Below are positions 1 to 5,868 of a stretch of DNA of 5,962 bases, one piece after another. Origin of the DNA: Anaerolineales bacterium (GTDB taxonomy: Bacteria > Chloroflexota > Anaerolineae > Anaerolineales > Villigracilaceae). Numbering within the stretch: position 1 is the first letter of the stretch; each line of letters starts with the position of its first letter. Location of the stretch: contig JAFGKO010000019.1 in assembly GCA_016928525.1 (NCBI GenBank), positions 1-5,962 of the forward strand, in the 5' to 3' direction. Made by a program: the position numbers and the translations under genes. The notes beneath the pieces were generated by a model. That model was not told the origin of the DNA and made no database searches. It was given only the letters and a program-made list of their open reading frames with translations.

Positions 1-479
1 ACAATCGCCCCTTTGGTGGCCTCCATCCGTTCGGCAACAGCCATACTCCAGGAAGCATCAACTACAAAAACCACCAGATTTGCCCGCTTGGTCGCCCGCA
101 TTTTTTCCTGCAAATCCTCTAGGCGGATCGCAAATGCCAGGTCTCCTTTGTCACGTTTGATCTGGTGGGGAGCCGCCGCCCGGATGGTTGCATCAAAGGC
201 AACGTCGGGCGTTTTGCCCCTGGCAGGTCGGGCTTTGATGTATCTTCCACGCTTGCGCTCGGTGTGAGTTCGTGTTCTCCGACCGCTGCGGCGGCGGGTC
301 AGCCTATCCAGCGAGGATTCAAACTGGCGGGTAACCTTGAATTCAGCGCCGGGGTCTATCCTTTGGCCGCCGTCCCACCAGCGGGTGTCCTGGGCAGGGA
401 AAAGGTCCTGCCGGGCGGCCTCAGTAGGCCGCGCATCCGGGGTCTGGTCTTCGGTTTCCTCTAATCCCTCACCCGGTTT
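1..479 (-). CDS. chlD: ChlD/BchD-type chelatase medium subunit, linker and VWA part, -1 frame of the upstream ATPase gene (partial at left edge)
   Basis: This open frame encodes the C-terminal half of a Mg/Co-chelatase medium subunit. In order it has an acidic/proline linker (KKKPGEGLEETEDQTPDA), an arginine-rich segment (RRRSGRRTRTHTERKRGRYIK), the family-typical stretch DVAFDATIRAAAPHQ, then the start of a von Willebrand A domain (NLVVFVVDASWSMAVAERM). The MIDAS metal-binding motif DxSxS is at 45-59. The protein runs off the window edge. In this frame the last upstream stop is at 567-569, and there is no ATG, GTG or TTG codon between it and a TTG at 111-113, just before the VWA domain. Independent initiation therefore looks impossible. 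I infer that it is translated by a -1 shift from the ATPase gene at the A-run 477-485, giving one AAA+-linker-VWA polypeptide as in normal ChlD. The VWA domain would help assemble the ATPase ring with the large catalytic subunit. A homopolymer indel in the read is the alternative. Confidence 0.82.
415..432 (-). other. GC-rich 7-bp hairpin downstream of the frameshift site
   Basis: On the coding strand GCGGCCT and AGGCCGC are perfect complements separated by a 4-nt ACTG loop. It could form in the mRNA inside the linker coding region. It starts about 46 nt after the slippery run, further than typical -1 frameshift stimulators (roughly 5-9 nt), so a direct role is doubtful. The structure itself is plain in the sequence. 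Confidence 0.5.
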
Positions 480-1570
480 TTTTTTACCTGTATCTCCCCG
501 GTAGATATCTCTTCTTCTATTGACGCTTCTGCGTCCGCTTCCTGCTGCGCCATTTCCATCCGTTCCTCAAGCTCATGGGCACTCAGAACGACTTCCTCAA
601 ATGGCCCACGCCGGAAACGGTGCGCCAACGCAAGTTCAGCCGCCAGCAGAATATCCTGCCGCGTTATCGCCGAACGTCCGCCCAGCGCCGCCTGGGCGCG
701 CGCAGCTTTCAATATGACCAGGTCCGCCCTGTGCCCATCCACTTCGAGGCTTGCAGTAAGGTTGGCAATCGTTGCGAGGTCTCTCCGGGTATATTCAACC
801 GAGTCGACGTATTCTCTGGCCTGTTGAATTGTTCCAGATAATTCCCGTTCGCGGGGAAGCCATTTCTCCCGGAATGCAGCCGGGTCCTGTTCAAACTCGA
901 TATGGCGCTCGAGGATCGCGATCCGCGAGCCAGAGTCTTTGATACCCAGCACATCCACACACAGCGCAAACCGGTCAAGCAGTTGTGGGCGAAGGTCGCC
1001 TTCTTCAGGGTTCATTGTGCCAACAAGGATAAACCGCGCCGGGTGCGTGAAACTGATCCCCTCACGCTCAACCACGTTCACGCCCATTGCAGCCGAGTCG
1101 AGCAGGATGTCAACAACATGGTCATCCAGCAGGTTGACCTCGTCCACGTATAAAATGCCTCGATTTGCGCTGGCAAGAACCCCGGCTTCAAAATGGCGTT
1201 CGCCGCGTTGGATCGCCTTTTCAATGTCCAGGGTCCCCACCACGCGGTCTTCTGTTGCGCTCACCGGCAGATCAACAAACAGTGTGCGCCTTATGGCAGT
1301 TGCCAGGGTTTCCCCCCGCGCTGCGCGATCACGACACTCGTCACACCAGGTCGCAGATTGTTCAGGGTCACAGCTAAACCGGCAACCAGCTACCACTTGT
1401 ATGTCAGGCAGCAGGGCAGCCAGCGCTCGCGCAGCGGTACTTTTAGCCGTGCCGCGTTCGCCCCGGATTAAAACTCCCCCAATCTGGGGGGCAACCGCAT
1501 TCAACAGCAGCGCCCGCTTCATGCGATCTTGCCCAACAATTGCAGTAAAAGGATAGACTACTGTAGCCAT
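461..1570 (-). CDS. chlI: ChlI/BchI-like AAA+ ATPase of Mg/Co chelatase (zero-frame product, 369 aa)
   Basis: This is the motor ATPase of a metal chelatase that inserts Mg2+ (chlorophyll) or Co2+ (cobalamin) into a tetrapyrrole together with a ChlH/CobN large subunit. It has the opening PFTAIVGQDRMKRAL, Walker A GERGTAKST (residues 37-45), the family signature ATEDRVVGTLDIEKAI (106-120), Walker B ILYVDEVNLL (139-148), the sensor-type GTMNPEEG (184-191) and the arginine-finger region LRPQLLDRF (193-201). A lid helix bundle follows to about 330. The Cys set C63-x3-C67-x8-C76-x2-C79 lies between Walker A and Walker B. A glutamate-rich tail (332-356) resembles the start of the ChlD acidic linker. 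Translation stops at 461-463, five codons after the slippery A-run, while the VWA domain continues in the -1 frame. The product is thus ChlI-sized although the gene as a whole is chlD-like. The ATG at 1570 has only a weak GAGAAG ribosome site. No phototrophy or B12 gene is visible, so the metal is undecided; cobalt is my preference. Confidence 0.9.
   Translation of the reverse strand: MATVVYPFTAIVGQDRMKRALLLNAVAPQIGGVLIRGERGTAKSTAARALAALLPDIQVVAGCRFSCDPEQSATWCDECRDRAARGETLATAIRRTLFVDLPVSATEDRVVGTLDIEKAIQRGERHFEAGVLASANRGILYVDEVNLLDDHVVDILLDSAAMGVNVVEREGISFTHPARFILVGTMNPEEGDLRPQLLDRFALCVDVLGIKDSGSRIAILERHIEFEQDPAAFREKWLPRERELSGTIQQAREYVDSVEYTRRDLATIANLTASLEVDGHRADLVILKAARAQAALGGRSAITRQDILLAAELALAHRFRRGPFEEVVLSAHELEERMEMAQQEADAEASIEEEISTGEIQVKKNRVRD
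476..499 (-). promoter_or_regulatory. Candidate programmed -1 ribosomal frameshift site (A9 slippery run with upstream SD-like stimulator)
   Basis: On the coding strand the zero-frame codons are GTA AAA AAA AAC, so the heptamer A AAA AAA (485-479) matches the X XXY YYZ pattern for tandem -1 slippage. A shift there joins the ATPase to the VWA frame as ...IQVKKKPGEGLEE. A GGGGAG stretch at 494-499 ends 8 nt before the heptamer and resembles the Shine-Dalgarno stimulator 10 nt upstream of the dnaX A AAA AAG site. The zero-frame stop follows at 461-463. An exact 7-bp GC-rich hairpin lies further downstream (415-432), but about 46 nt is longer than the usual spacing. Whether the site works is inferred. 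Confidence 0.72.
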
Positions 1571-1628
1571 TCACTTCTCGGTTCTTAGTGGTGATGTGGT
1601 GATTCGGCTCACGCATTGAGCCATCAAC
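1571..1628 (-). other. Chelatase 5' leader with tandem 8-bp repeat and small hairpin
   Basis: The predicted leader holds two perfect adjacent copies of an 8-bp unit, GTGGTGAT on the plus strand (1588-1603). It also holds a 6-bp hairpin, GGCTCA/TGAGCC with a 5-nt loop (1606-1622), near the predicted transcript start. I see no cobalamin riboswitch: the leader is far too short and lacks a recognisable B12 box. The function of either element is unknown. Confidence 0.35.
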
Positions 1629-1634
1629 TTGCGG

Positions 1635-1664
1635 ATTATACCGTAGCCGTAAAATGGAGGACAA
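1635..1664 (-). promoter_or_regulatory. Sigma70-like promoter of the chelatase locus
   Basis: On the minus strand a perfect -10 box TATAAT (1635-1640) is preceded by an 18-bp spacer and a 4/6 -35 box TTGTCC (1659-1664). It lies between the aminotransferase terminator and the chelatase ATG, giving a leader of about 57 nt. This fits an independent transcription unit for the chelatase rather than read-through from the aminotransferase. Confidence 0.6.
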
Positions 1665-1677
1665 ACACCACCCGATC

Positions 1678-1708
1678 AAAAGGGTCCACTGCGTTGCGCA
1701 GTGGACCT
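1678..1708 (-). terminator. Rho-independent terminator after the aminotransferase gene
   Basis: Arms GGTCCACTGC (1683-1692) and GCAGTGGACC (1698-1707) are perfect complements with a 5-nt loop, which may close one further G-C pair. Read leftward, the stem is followed by a T-run (A residues at 1678-1681 on the plus strand). It lies 23 bases beyond the aminotransferase stop and separates that gene from the chelatase promoter. Confidence 0.8.
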
Positions 1709-1730
1709 TGCAATGTACAGGACTCGTCGC

Positions 1731-2981
1731 CTAGCGGGATACCATTGCCTCCATTTCCTGCCTGATAACAGAGGCAAGTCGCTTGGTTCCCTCTTCGATC
1801 TTGTCTGGTGTCATAAACGAGAAATTGATCCGCATGGTGTTTTCTCCACCACCAAGAGGGTAAAAAGGGCGCCCCGGAACAAATGCGACCTTTTGTTCTA
1901 CTGCCTTATCCAGCAGTTGGGTGGTATCCATTCCCTCAGGAAGTGTGATCCAGAGAAATAACCCACCCTTTGGATGGGTCCACTGAACGTCCACTGGAAG
2001 CAGTTCTTCCAGAAGGGAAAGCATAAGGTCTCTCCGCTCCTTGTAGACCTTCCGGATCGTTCGGACGTGATCGTCCACAAAACCGCCCCGGGCAGTTTCA
2101 TGGGCAACTACCTGTGAAAAGCTCCCTGTATGGAGATCGCTCCCCTGCTTGGCCTGAACAACTCTTGCAATGACTTCTTCTGGCCCGATCATCCAGGCAA
2201 CCCGGAAACCGGGGCACAGCGTTTTAGAGAACGTGCTTAAGTAGATCACATTCCCGGTAACAAAAGGTTCGTCTGCTGCTTTGTTCCGCGCCTGAGCGTC
2301 CAGAACAATCAGCGATGTTTCGTGTTCGCCTTCAAATCGCAGTTGTCCGTAGGGGTCATCCTCAATAATCGGGGTATTGTATCGCTCTGCAAGCTCAATC
2401 AACTCAATGCGCCGCTGATATGACATGGTTCGCCCGGTGGGATTCTGGAAATTTGGCAACGCGTAGATGAATTTGCCCTCGCCCGTTTTAAGAATCTCCT
2501 CAAGCTCTTCAGTCTTCATACCATCATCATCGGTTGGAACAGTTATATAAGCTGCCTGATAAGCATTCCAGGCCTGCAAGGCCCCCAGGTAAGTAGGCTC
2601 TTCTACAATGATCTTATCGCCTGGATCCAGCATAATTTTACCGATCAGGTCCAGCGCTTGCTGAGAGCCAGCAGTCATCACGACATTTTTCAATGAACAG
2701 GGAATACCATAGCGGTCAAAGTGGCGAAGCACCATTTCGCGCAGAGGTTGATAGCCTTCGGTCGTACTGTATTGGAGCGCCAGGTCCCTAAGTTTGGGGT
2801 CGGACAGGATTTTAGTAGTTGCCTCAGCAATTCGTTCTCCAGGGAACAATTCGGGCGCAGGCAGCCCTCCAGCAAAAGAGATAATGTCTGGCTGCTGCGT
2901 TAGCTTCAGCAGCTCTCGGATCGCAGAACTGCTCATTCCCTTGGTTCGCGCAGCATAAAGATCGCCCCATTTGGTTGTCAT
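1731..2981 (-). CDS. PLP-dependent aminotransferase, fold type I, LysN/2-aminoadipate-aromatic type
   Basis: This is a cytosolic class I/II aminotransferase that would move an amino group from an amino acid to a 2-oxo acid using pyridoxal phosphate. Visible marks are IISFAGGLPAPELFP (33-47), YSTTEGYQPLRE (71-82), TAGSQQALDL (103-112), NPTG (180-183), EDDPYGQLR (207-215), the Schiff-base lysine in STFSKT (K253), and MRINFS (383-388), whose arginine should bind the substrate carboxylate. At 416 aa it has full family length. The relatives I recognise are 2-aminoadipate (LysN), aromatic and branched-chain aminotransferases; substrate cannot be fixed from sequence alone. I chose the ATG at 2981 because GGAGAG stands just before it. 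The frame is open to an ATG at 3044, but the extra 21 residues (starting MCHCVGG) look unlike protein sequence of this family. It has its own terminator and no operon partner. Confidence 0.9.
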   Translation of the reverse strand: MTTKWGDLYAARTKGMSSSAIRELLKLTQQPDIISFAGGLPAPELFPGERIAEATTKILSDPKLRDLALQYSTTEGYQPLREMVLRHFDRYGIPCSLKNVVMTAGSQQALDLIGKIMLDPGDKIIVEEPTYLGALQAWNAYQAAYITVPTDDDGMKTEELEEILKTGEGKFIYALPNFQNPTGRTMSYQRRIELIELAERYNTPIIEDDPYGQLRFEGEHETSLIVLDAQARNKAADEPFVTGNVIYLSTFSKTLCPGFRVAWMIGPEEVIARVVQAKQGSDLHTGSFSQVVAHETARGGFVDDHVRTIRKVYKERRDLMLSLLEELLPVDVQWTHPKGGLFLWITLPEGMDTTQLLDKAVEQKVAFVPGRPFYPLGGGENTMRINFSFMTPDKIEEGTKRLASVIRQEMEAMVSR

Positions 2982-3117
2982 ATTTCTCTCCATGTTATGC
3001 ACAAAATACAGCTTAAATTTGGGTCCACCTACACAATGGCACAAGCCAATTTAACTGACCAGTAACCATTGCCATTTCAAACACATGACAGATTTCTTCA
3101 CTCGTTGTGAAGCACAA
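2982..3117. other. Intergenic leader of the aminotransferase gene
   Basis: This 136-bp stretch separates the secreted-protein terminator from the aminotransferase start. Only the ribosome site (GGAGAG, 2986-2991) is clear. I found no convincing paired -35/-10 boxes, although the promoter must lie here if the terminator at 3118-3141 works. Confidence 0.4.
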
Positions 3118-3147
3118 AAGGACCTGGGTTCTCAGGTCCTTGTTTTT
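3118..3147. terminator. Hairpin terminator between the secreted-protein and aminotransferase genes, possibly bidirectional
   Basis: Arms AAGGACCTG (3118-3126) and CAGGTCCTT (3133-3141) are perfect 9-bp complements with a 6-nt loop. Read leftward, the stem ends in a short T-run directly downstream of the secreted-protein gene. Read rightward, it is followed by GTTTTT. A weaker hairpin (GGTTGTC/GGCAACC, 3151-3168) lies immediately after the stop codon. Confidence 0.75.
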
Positions 3148-3167
3148 GCAGGTTGTCATCCGGCAAC

Positions 3168-4172
3168 CTACACCTCTTCTTCTTCTTCATCCTCTTCTTT
3201 GCGGCGGCGTGCCAGAATCAGCAGCAGCAATATACCCAGACCGATCCCACCTGCTACGCCGGTTGAGATAAATATGATCGAGCCGGTTGTGAGGCCAACC
3301 CGCAGCGGCTCTGCAAGAAGAGTTAATGCACAGCCCTCTTCGCAGGAGACATTGTCGCTGCGCCGGATGGTGTAGCAGATCTGGTCGCCACGCTTCTGTC
3401 CAACCCGCTGGACAATCTGGCACGCCCCTGCTGAGCAGTCCACCATCCCGATCCGGGCCAGATCACCCTGGGCTGCATCGAGCAGCCCATCGTAGATCAG
3501 GAAACAGATCTGTCCAAGCGGCGGCTCACTGCACACGTAGACCTCAAGATCATCCTGTCGTGACGGAATATATCCCTCAACGCCGGTTGTGGAATACGCA
3601 TCCTGCCAGCTCCCAGAGCGGGATTCGTACGCTACCAGGCCACACCCGGTAGGAATATCCAGGGTTGGTGTCGGTGTATAGTCGGGCAGTTCGGTTGGTG
3701 TTGCGGTTCCCTCATCGCCGGGTTCTTCCGTGGTAACTTCGGGGCGGGGGGTGTCCGTTGCTGTTGGAGAGGCTGTTGGTGTAGTGGTCGGTGTTCCCGT
3801 CTCCGTTGCTATCGGGGTTTCTGTGGGCGTATACGTGGCTGTAGGAACTGCCGTGTTGGTTGGGGTTGGCGTGGCACAGTCATCCGGGCAGGTGCTGACA
3901 TTCTCCCCATAGTATTCATCGCAGATGCCATCCCCACAGTAAATCGAACAGTCTGCAGGGCAGCTTACCGCATCTTCGTGATAGGGAAGGTAAAGAGCAG
4001 ATGCCTGGCAAATGCCATCTCCACAGAAGGGCGGCGCCTGCAATAATGCTCCAGAATGATCCTGAGCTGTGTCCTGTGCCAGCGCGGATGCTGTTTGGCC
4101 CAGCGTGGCCACAGCAATAATCACAATAATGGTTATGAGAATGTGATCGAGGTGTTCTCTTAAAATCCCCAT
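3168..4172 (-). CDS. Secreted, membrane-anchored protein with CGDGIC cysteine repeats and Thr/Pro stalk
   Basis: I do not recognise a named function. Numbered from the ATG at 4172, a signal peptide (about 1-32) has a hydrophobic core ILITIIVIIAVATLG and an ALA cleavage site. Two cysteine repeats follow, each CGDGIC...CPxDC (about 50-75 and 79-99). Next come a Thr/Pro-rich stalk (about 100-172), a domain with eight cysteines (about 174-289), one membrane helix (about 293-321), a stop-transfer RRRK, and a cytoplasmic tail of almost pure glutamate. The topology is type I: outside domains on a flexible stalk, anchored at the C-terminus. Such PT-rich stalks and CGDGIC repeats are, in my recollection, frequent in Chloroflexota surface proteins. 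The ATG at 4172 has an excellent AGGAG site 6 nt away. The ATG at 4199 (AGGA, 7 nt) is a real alternative that adds nine residues. It may bind a surface ligand, but that is a guess. Confidence 0.78.
   Translation of the reverse strand: MGILREHLDHILITIIVIIAVATLGQTASALAQDTAQDHSGALLQAPPFCGDGICQASALYLPYHEDAVSCPADCSIYCGDGICDEYYGENVSTCPDDCATPTPTNTAVPTATYTPTETPIATETGTPTTTPTASPTATDTPRPEVTTEEPGDEGTATPTELPDYTPTPTLDIPTGCGLVAYESRSGSWQDAYSTTGVEGYIPSRQDDLEVYVCSEPPLGQICFLIYDGLLDAAQGDLARIGMVDCSAGACQIVQRVGQKRGDQICYTIRRSDNVSCEEGCALTLLAEPLRVGLTTGSIIFISTGVAGGIGLGILLLLILARRRKEEDEEEEEV
3663..3882 (-). repeat. Low-complexity Thr/Pro-coding tract
   Basis: This DNA encodes the stalk of the secreted protein, with repeated ACN/CCN codons giving many TPT, PTA and TET units, plus a short acidic break (EEPGDEG). 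The repeats are degenerate at the DNA level, not exact tandem copies. This suggests selection for the amino acid composition rather than recent expansion. Confidence 0.6.
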
Positions 4173-4227
4173 ACGGTTCTCCTGGGGAGGTATATTCATG
4201 AAATAATCCTGATAAGCACTCTTGGCT

Positions 4228-4236
4228 ATTGTAGCA
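4228..4236 (-). promoter_or_regulatory. Extended -10-like element upstream of the secreted-protein gene
   Basis: On the minus strand TGC precedes TACAAT, matching the extended -10 pattern TGnTAnAAT closely (5/6 in the hexamer). No good -35 box is present at the right distance. It would start transcription near 4221, between the insertion sequence and the gene, and could keep the gene expressed despite the insertion. Confidence 0.4.
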
Positions 4237-4263
4237 CACTTCGAAATACAGGGATATTCTTTT

Positions 4264-4286
4264 GGGTGTGGCTATTCTGTCTTGGG
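4264..4286 (+). repeat. IS terminal inverted repeat, left (transposase 3' end)
   Basis: It begins GGGTGTGGCTATT at 4264 and is the inverted partner of 5846-5868. It starts only three bases past the transposase stop codon, so the gene reaches almost to the end of the element. Confidence 0.8.
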
Positions 4287-4289
4287 ACA

Positions 4290-5780
4290 TTAAGCCGCCA
4301 TCTCCAGGATAAGCGGTTCAGGAGAACAACCGGGCACCGGTTCGGGGTAAGGTGAGCCATAGCGGGCCACATGGGCTTGCTGGCGACGAAAGTGTTGAAA
4401 ATCAGTCCAATCCCCGTTGAGCGAGACCGCCCGCAGGCGAAGCATCGCGTCAGCTCCCGCCCGTGACCAGTGCATGCCCGATTGTTCGAAGCGGTCTTTG
4501 ACCAGGTGGCGACAAGCGCCTTCAATGACGCCGGTACCGATGGGCCAGCCCTGGGCCAGATAATGCTGATAGTGCATATAAGGCTGGTTACGCCGCAGAT
4601 AGTTGACCACCGTGGTCAAGGTCTTGTACTGAGCGGTTGACAAGGCCGGTGAGGACCGTTGGTAGTCCAGGTGACCCAGCAACTGCTCCAGGTTATCGTC
4701 TAGCACACACTGCAAGGCATCCGTCATCCAGGTGATGCGGTCGGGATGGTTTTCACCCAGGAGGACATTGACCGCATCCCATAGATATTCGACCACATGG
4801 ATCAGGTCCAGCATCAGGGTGAAGTCCGGAAATGCCACCCGGGTTTGTTGTTGCAGGGCCAGCGCCCCATCCGTCAAGGCAATCCGATGGACAATCGACG
4901 TCTGCTGGCGTTGGGCAACCCGCGCAGATAACTGTTCAAGCGCGATGGTTTTGCCTGCGAGAGTACCAAACGTCTGTTTGCCATGAATGGGTGGGCGAAC
5001 TGGAGTCTGTCTTTCTCCTTCAGTCTCCCTTGCGGTTGCCAGTAACGCTTGCATGATATCATCGCTGGTGCGCAGGTAGGGTGCGACCGTGTAGGTGGCG
5101 GTTACCACCGCTTCTTTTTTCGCGGTCTTTTTCTGACCTTTGCTCCGCCGTGCCTGGGGCGGTGGACTATCGCAACGGGTCATTGGAATACCTTTGCCAT
5201 CCACCGTCACCACCAAAATCGTGTCCTCGTCGGGCGTTGCCGGGACTGCCCGTTGGTCATAATAGGCCTCCATATACGCGGCCTGGTCCGCGGCACTCCC
5301 CTGAAGCGAACCCTTGGCAATCGACAGCCCGAAGAACTGTTCAATCAACCCCAAGGTGTTGTCCTGCGGCACCCAGACCTCGATCGCCCCCATCATTTCC
5401 TGCACACAATCCGAATAAATGCGTTCTGGCAGGCTCAGTTCGGTGTCCAGCGGATACCGCCCACCCACGCCCGCGCTCCAATAGTAATGGCGTTTGACCT
5501 CGACTTCACCAAACAACGACACATACTGTCGGGACGGTTGTCCCATGTGTGCATAGCGCCTGCCTTCGACCTCGACTGCTTTGTGCCGCGCTTCGTGTTC
5601 ACTGCACACCGTGAAAAACAACTGCATTAGCATGCGACCCAACATCAATAAGCCGCGCCAGAGATGACGTTCCACTTGATCGGCAGTTAGCTGTGCTTGC
5701 TCGTCGTTCATCACCATGCCCAGCAACGTTTCCACTTCTTCGCGCACGTTTTTTGCTATACTTTCGCTTGTGGGAGACAT
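4290..5780 (-). CDS. ISKra4-family DDE transposase
   Basis: This enzyme cuts and joins the ends of the insertion sequence. Numbered from the ATG at 5780, it has an N-terminal helical region, LFGEVEVKRHYYWS with GGRYPLD (about 89-112), ILVVTVDGKGIPM (188-200), a basic stretch QARRSKGQKKTAKKEAVV, LTDGALAL (302-309), LDLIHVVEYLWDA (324-336) and GTGVIEGACRHLVKDRFEQSGMHW (415-438). Likely catalytic residues are D194 in VDGKG, D304 or D325, and E420 in GVIEGA. The order fits an RNase H-fold DDE enzyme. The frame is intact at 496 aa, so the element may be active. I prefer the start at 5780 (AGGA 8 nt upstream). An ATG at 5804 adds eight residues but lacks a ribosome site. The family call rests on motif recognition. 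Confidence 0.85.
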   Translation of the reverse strand: MSPTSESIAKNVREEVETLLGMVMNDEQAQLTADQVERHLWRGLLMLGRMLMQLFFTVCSEHEARHKAVEVEGRRYAHMGQPSRQYVSLFGEVEVKRHYYWSAGVGGRYPLDTELSLPERIYSDCVQEMMGAIEVWVPQDNTLGLIEQFFGLSIAKGSLQGSAADQAAYMEAYYDQRAVPATPDEDTILVVTVDGKGIPMTRCDSPPPQARRSKGQKKTAKKEAVVTATYTVAPYLRTSDDIMQALLATARETEGERQTPVRPPIHGKQTFGTLAGKTIALEQLSARVAQRQQTSIVHRIALTDGALALQQQTRVAFPDFTLMLDLIHVVEYLWDAVNVLLGENHPDRITWMTDALQCVLDDNLEQLLGHLDYQRSSPALSTAQYKTLTTVVNYLRRNQPYMHYQHYLAQGWPIGTGVIEGACRHLVKDRFEQSGMHWSRAGADAMLRLRAVSLNGDWTDFQHFRRQQAHVARYGSPYPEPVPGCSPEPLILEMAA

Positions 5781-5837
5781 CGTTTCTATCCTGACTGCTA
5801 TCATCCGTTTTCAGGAGATGATTGTCGTTTGTCTCCC
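5772..5837 (-). promoter_or_regulatory. Inverted repeat that could sequester the transposase start codon
   Basis: In the transposase mRNA, GGGAGACA (5830-5837) is perfectly complementary to TGTCTCCC (5772-5779), which begins inside the ATG at 5778-5780. The arms are 50 nt apart. A long read-through transcript could fold this way and block initiation, an arrangement known for several other insertion sequences. This is inference from complementarity alone. Confidence 0.35.
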
Positions 5838-5845
5838 GCGTTTTT

Positions 5846-5868
5846 CCCAATCTAAAATAGCCACACCC
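5846..5868 (-). repeat. IS terminal inverted repeat, right (transposase 5' end)
   Basis: Read on the minus strand it begins GGGTGTGGCTATT, identical to the left end for 13 bases. Four internal mismatches plus one transition follow, then a shared TTGGG. It lies about 66-88 bases before the preferred transposase start. Confidence 0.8.

Larger units (their letters stand above)
4264..5868 (-). mobile_element. ISKra4-family insertion sequence, complete, about 1.6 kb
   Basis: One full-length transposase gene is enclosed by terminal inverted repeats matching 18 of 23 positions and starting GGG, as is usual for this family. The outer 13 bases are identical. The 9-bp flanks, TATTCTTTT (4255-4263) and TTTTCATTT (5869-5877), agree at 7 of 9 positions, which fits a decayed target duplication. 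The flanks are AT-rich, so part of this match could be chance. The element carries no passenger gene. It sits upstream of the secreted-protein gene, in the same orientation. Confidence 0.78.

Noticed and set aside
1..113. The VWA part as a separate gene with its own start
   Set aside because: The first possible start in the frame is a TTG at 111-113, which would remove the linker and the conserved arginine-rich segment. The TTG also lacks a convincing ribosome site.
415..432. The GC hairpin as the main frameshift stimulator
   Set aside because: It begins about 46 nt after the slippery run, well beyond the usual spacing. The upstream SD-like stretch is the better candidate.
461..485. Reading the chelatase as a simple frameshifted pseudogene
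   Set aside because: Both halves keep full family motifs (Walker A/B, MIDAS) and clean coding on either side. The break falls exactly in a phased slippery heptamer. Decay would more often leave additional lesions. Sequencing error remains open.
939..1556. Long plus-strand open frame (205 aa) opposite the chelatase ATPase
   Set aside because: It is antisense to a gene with clear motifs. Its Ser/Arg/Thr-rich composition is typical of a shadow frame, and no ribosome site or family similarity is seen.
1571..1730. Cobalamin riboswitch upstream of the chelatase
   Set aside because: The space between terminator and start is too short, and I see no B12-box-like sequence or multi-helix layout.
2982..3044. 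Longer aminotransferase N-terminus from the ATG at 3044
   Set aside because: The 21 extra residues do not resemble the family, and no ribosome site precedes this ATG. GGAGAG marks the one at 2981.
5049..5630. Plus-strand open frame (193 aa) opposite the transposase
   Set aside because: It overlaps the transposase coding region fully. Its His/Arg/Pro-rich composition and lack of recognisable domains mark it as a shadow.
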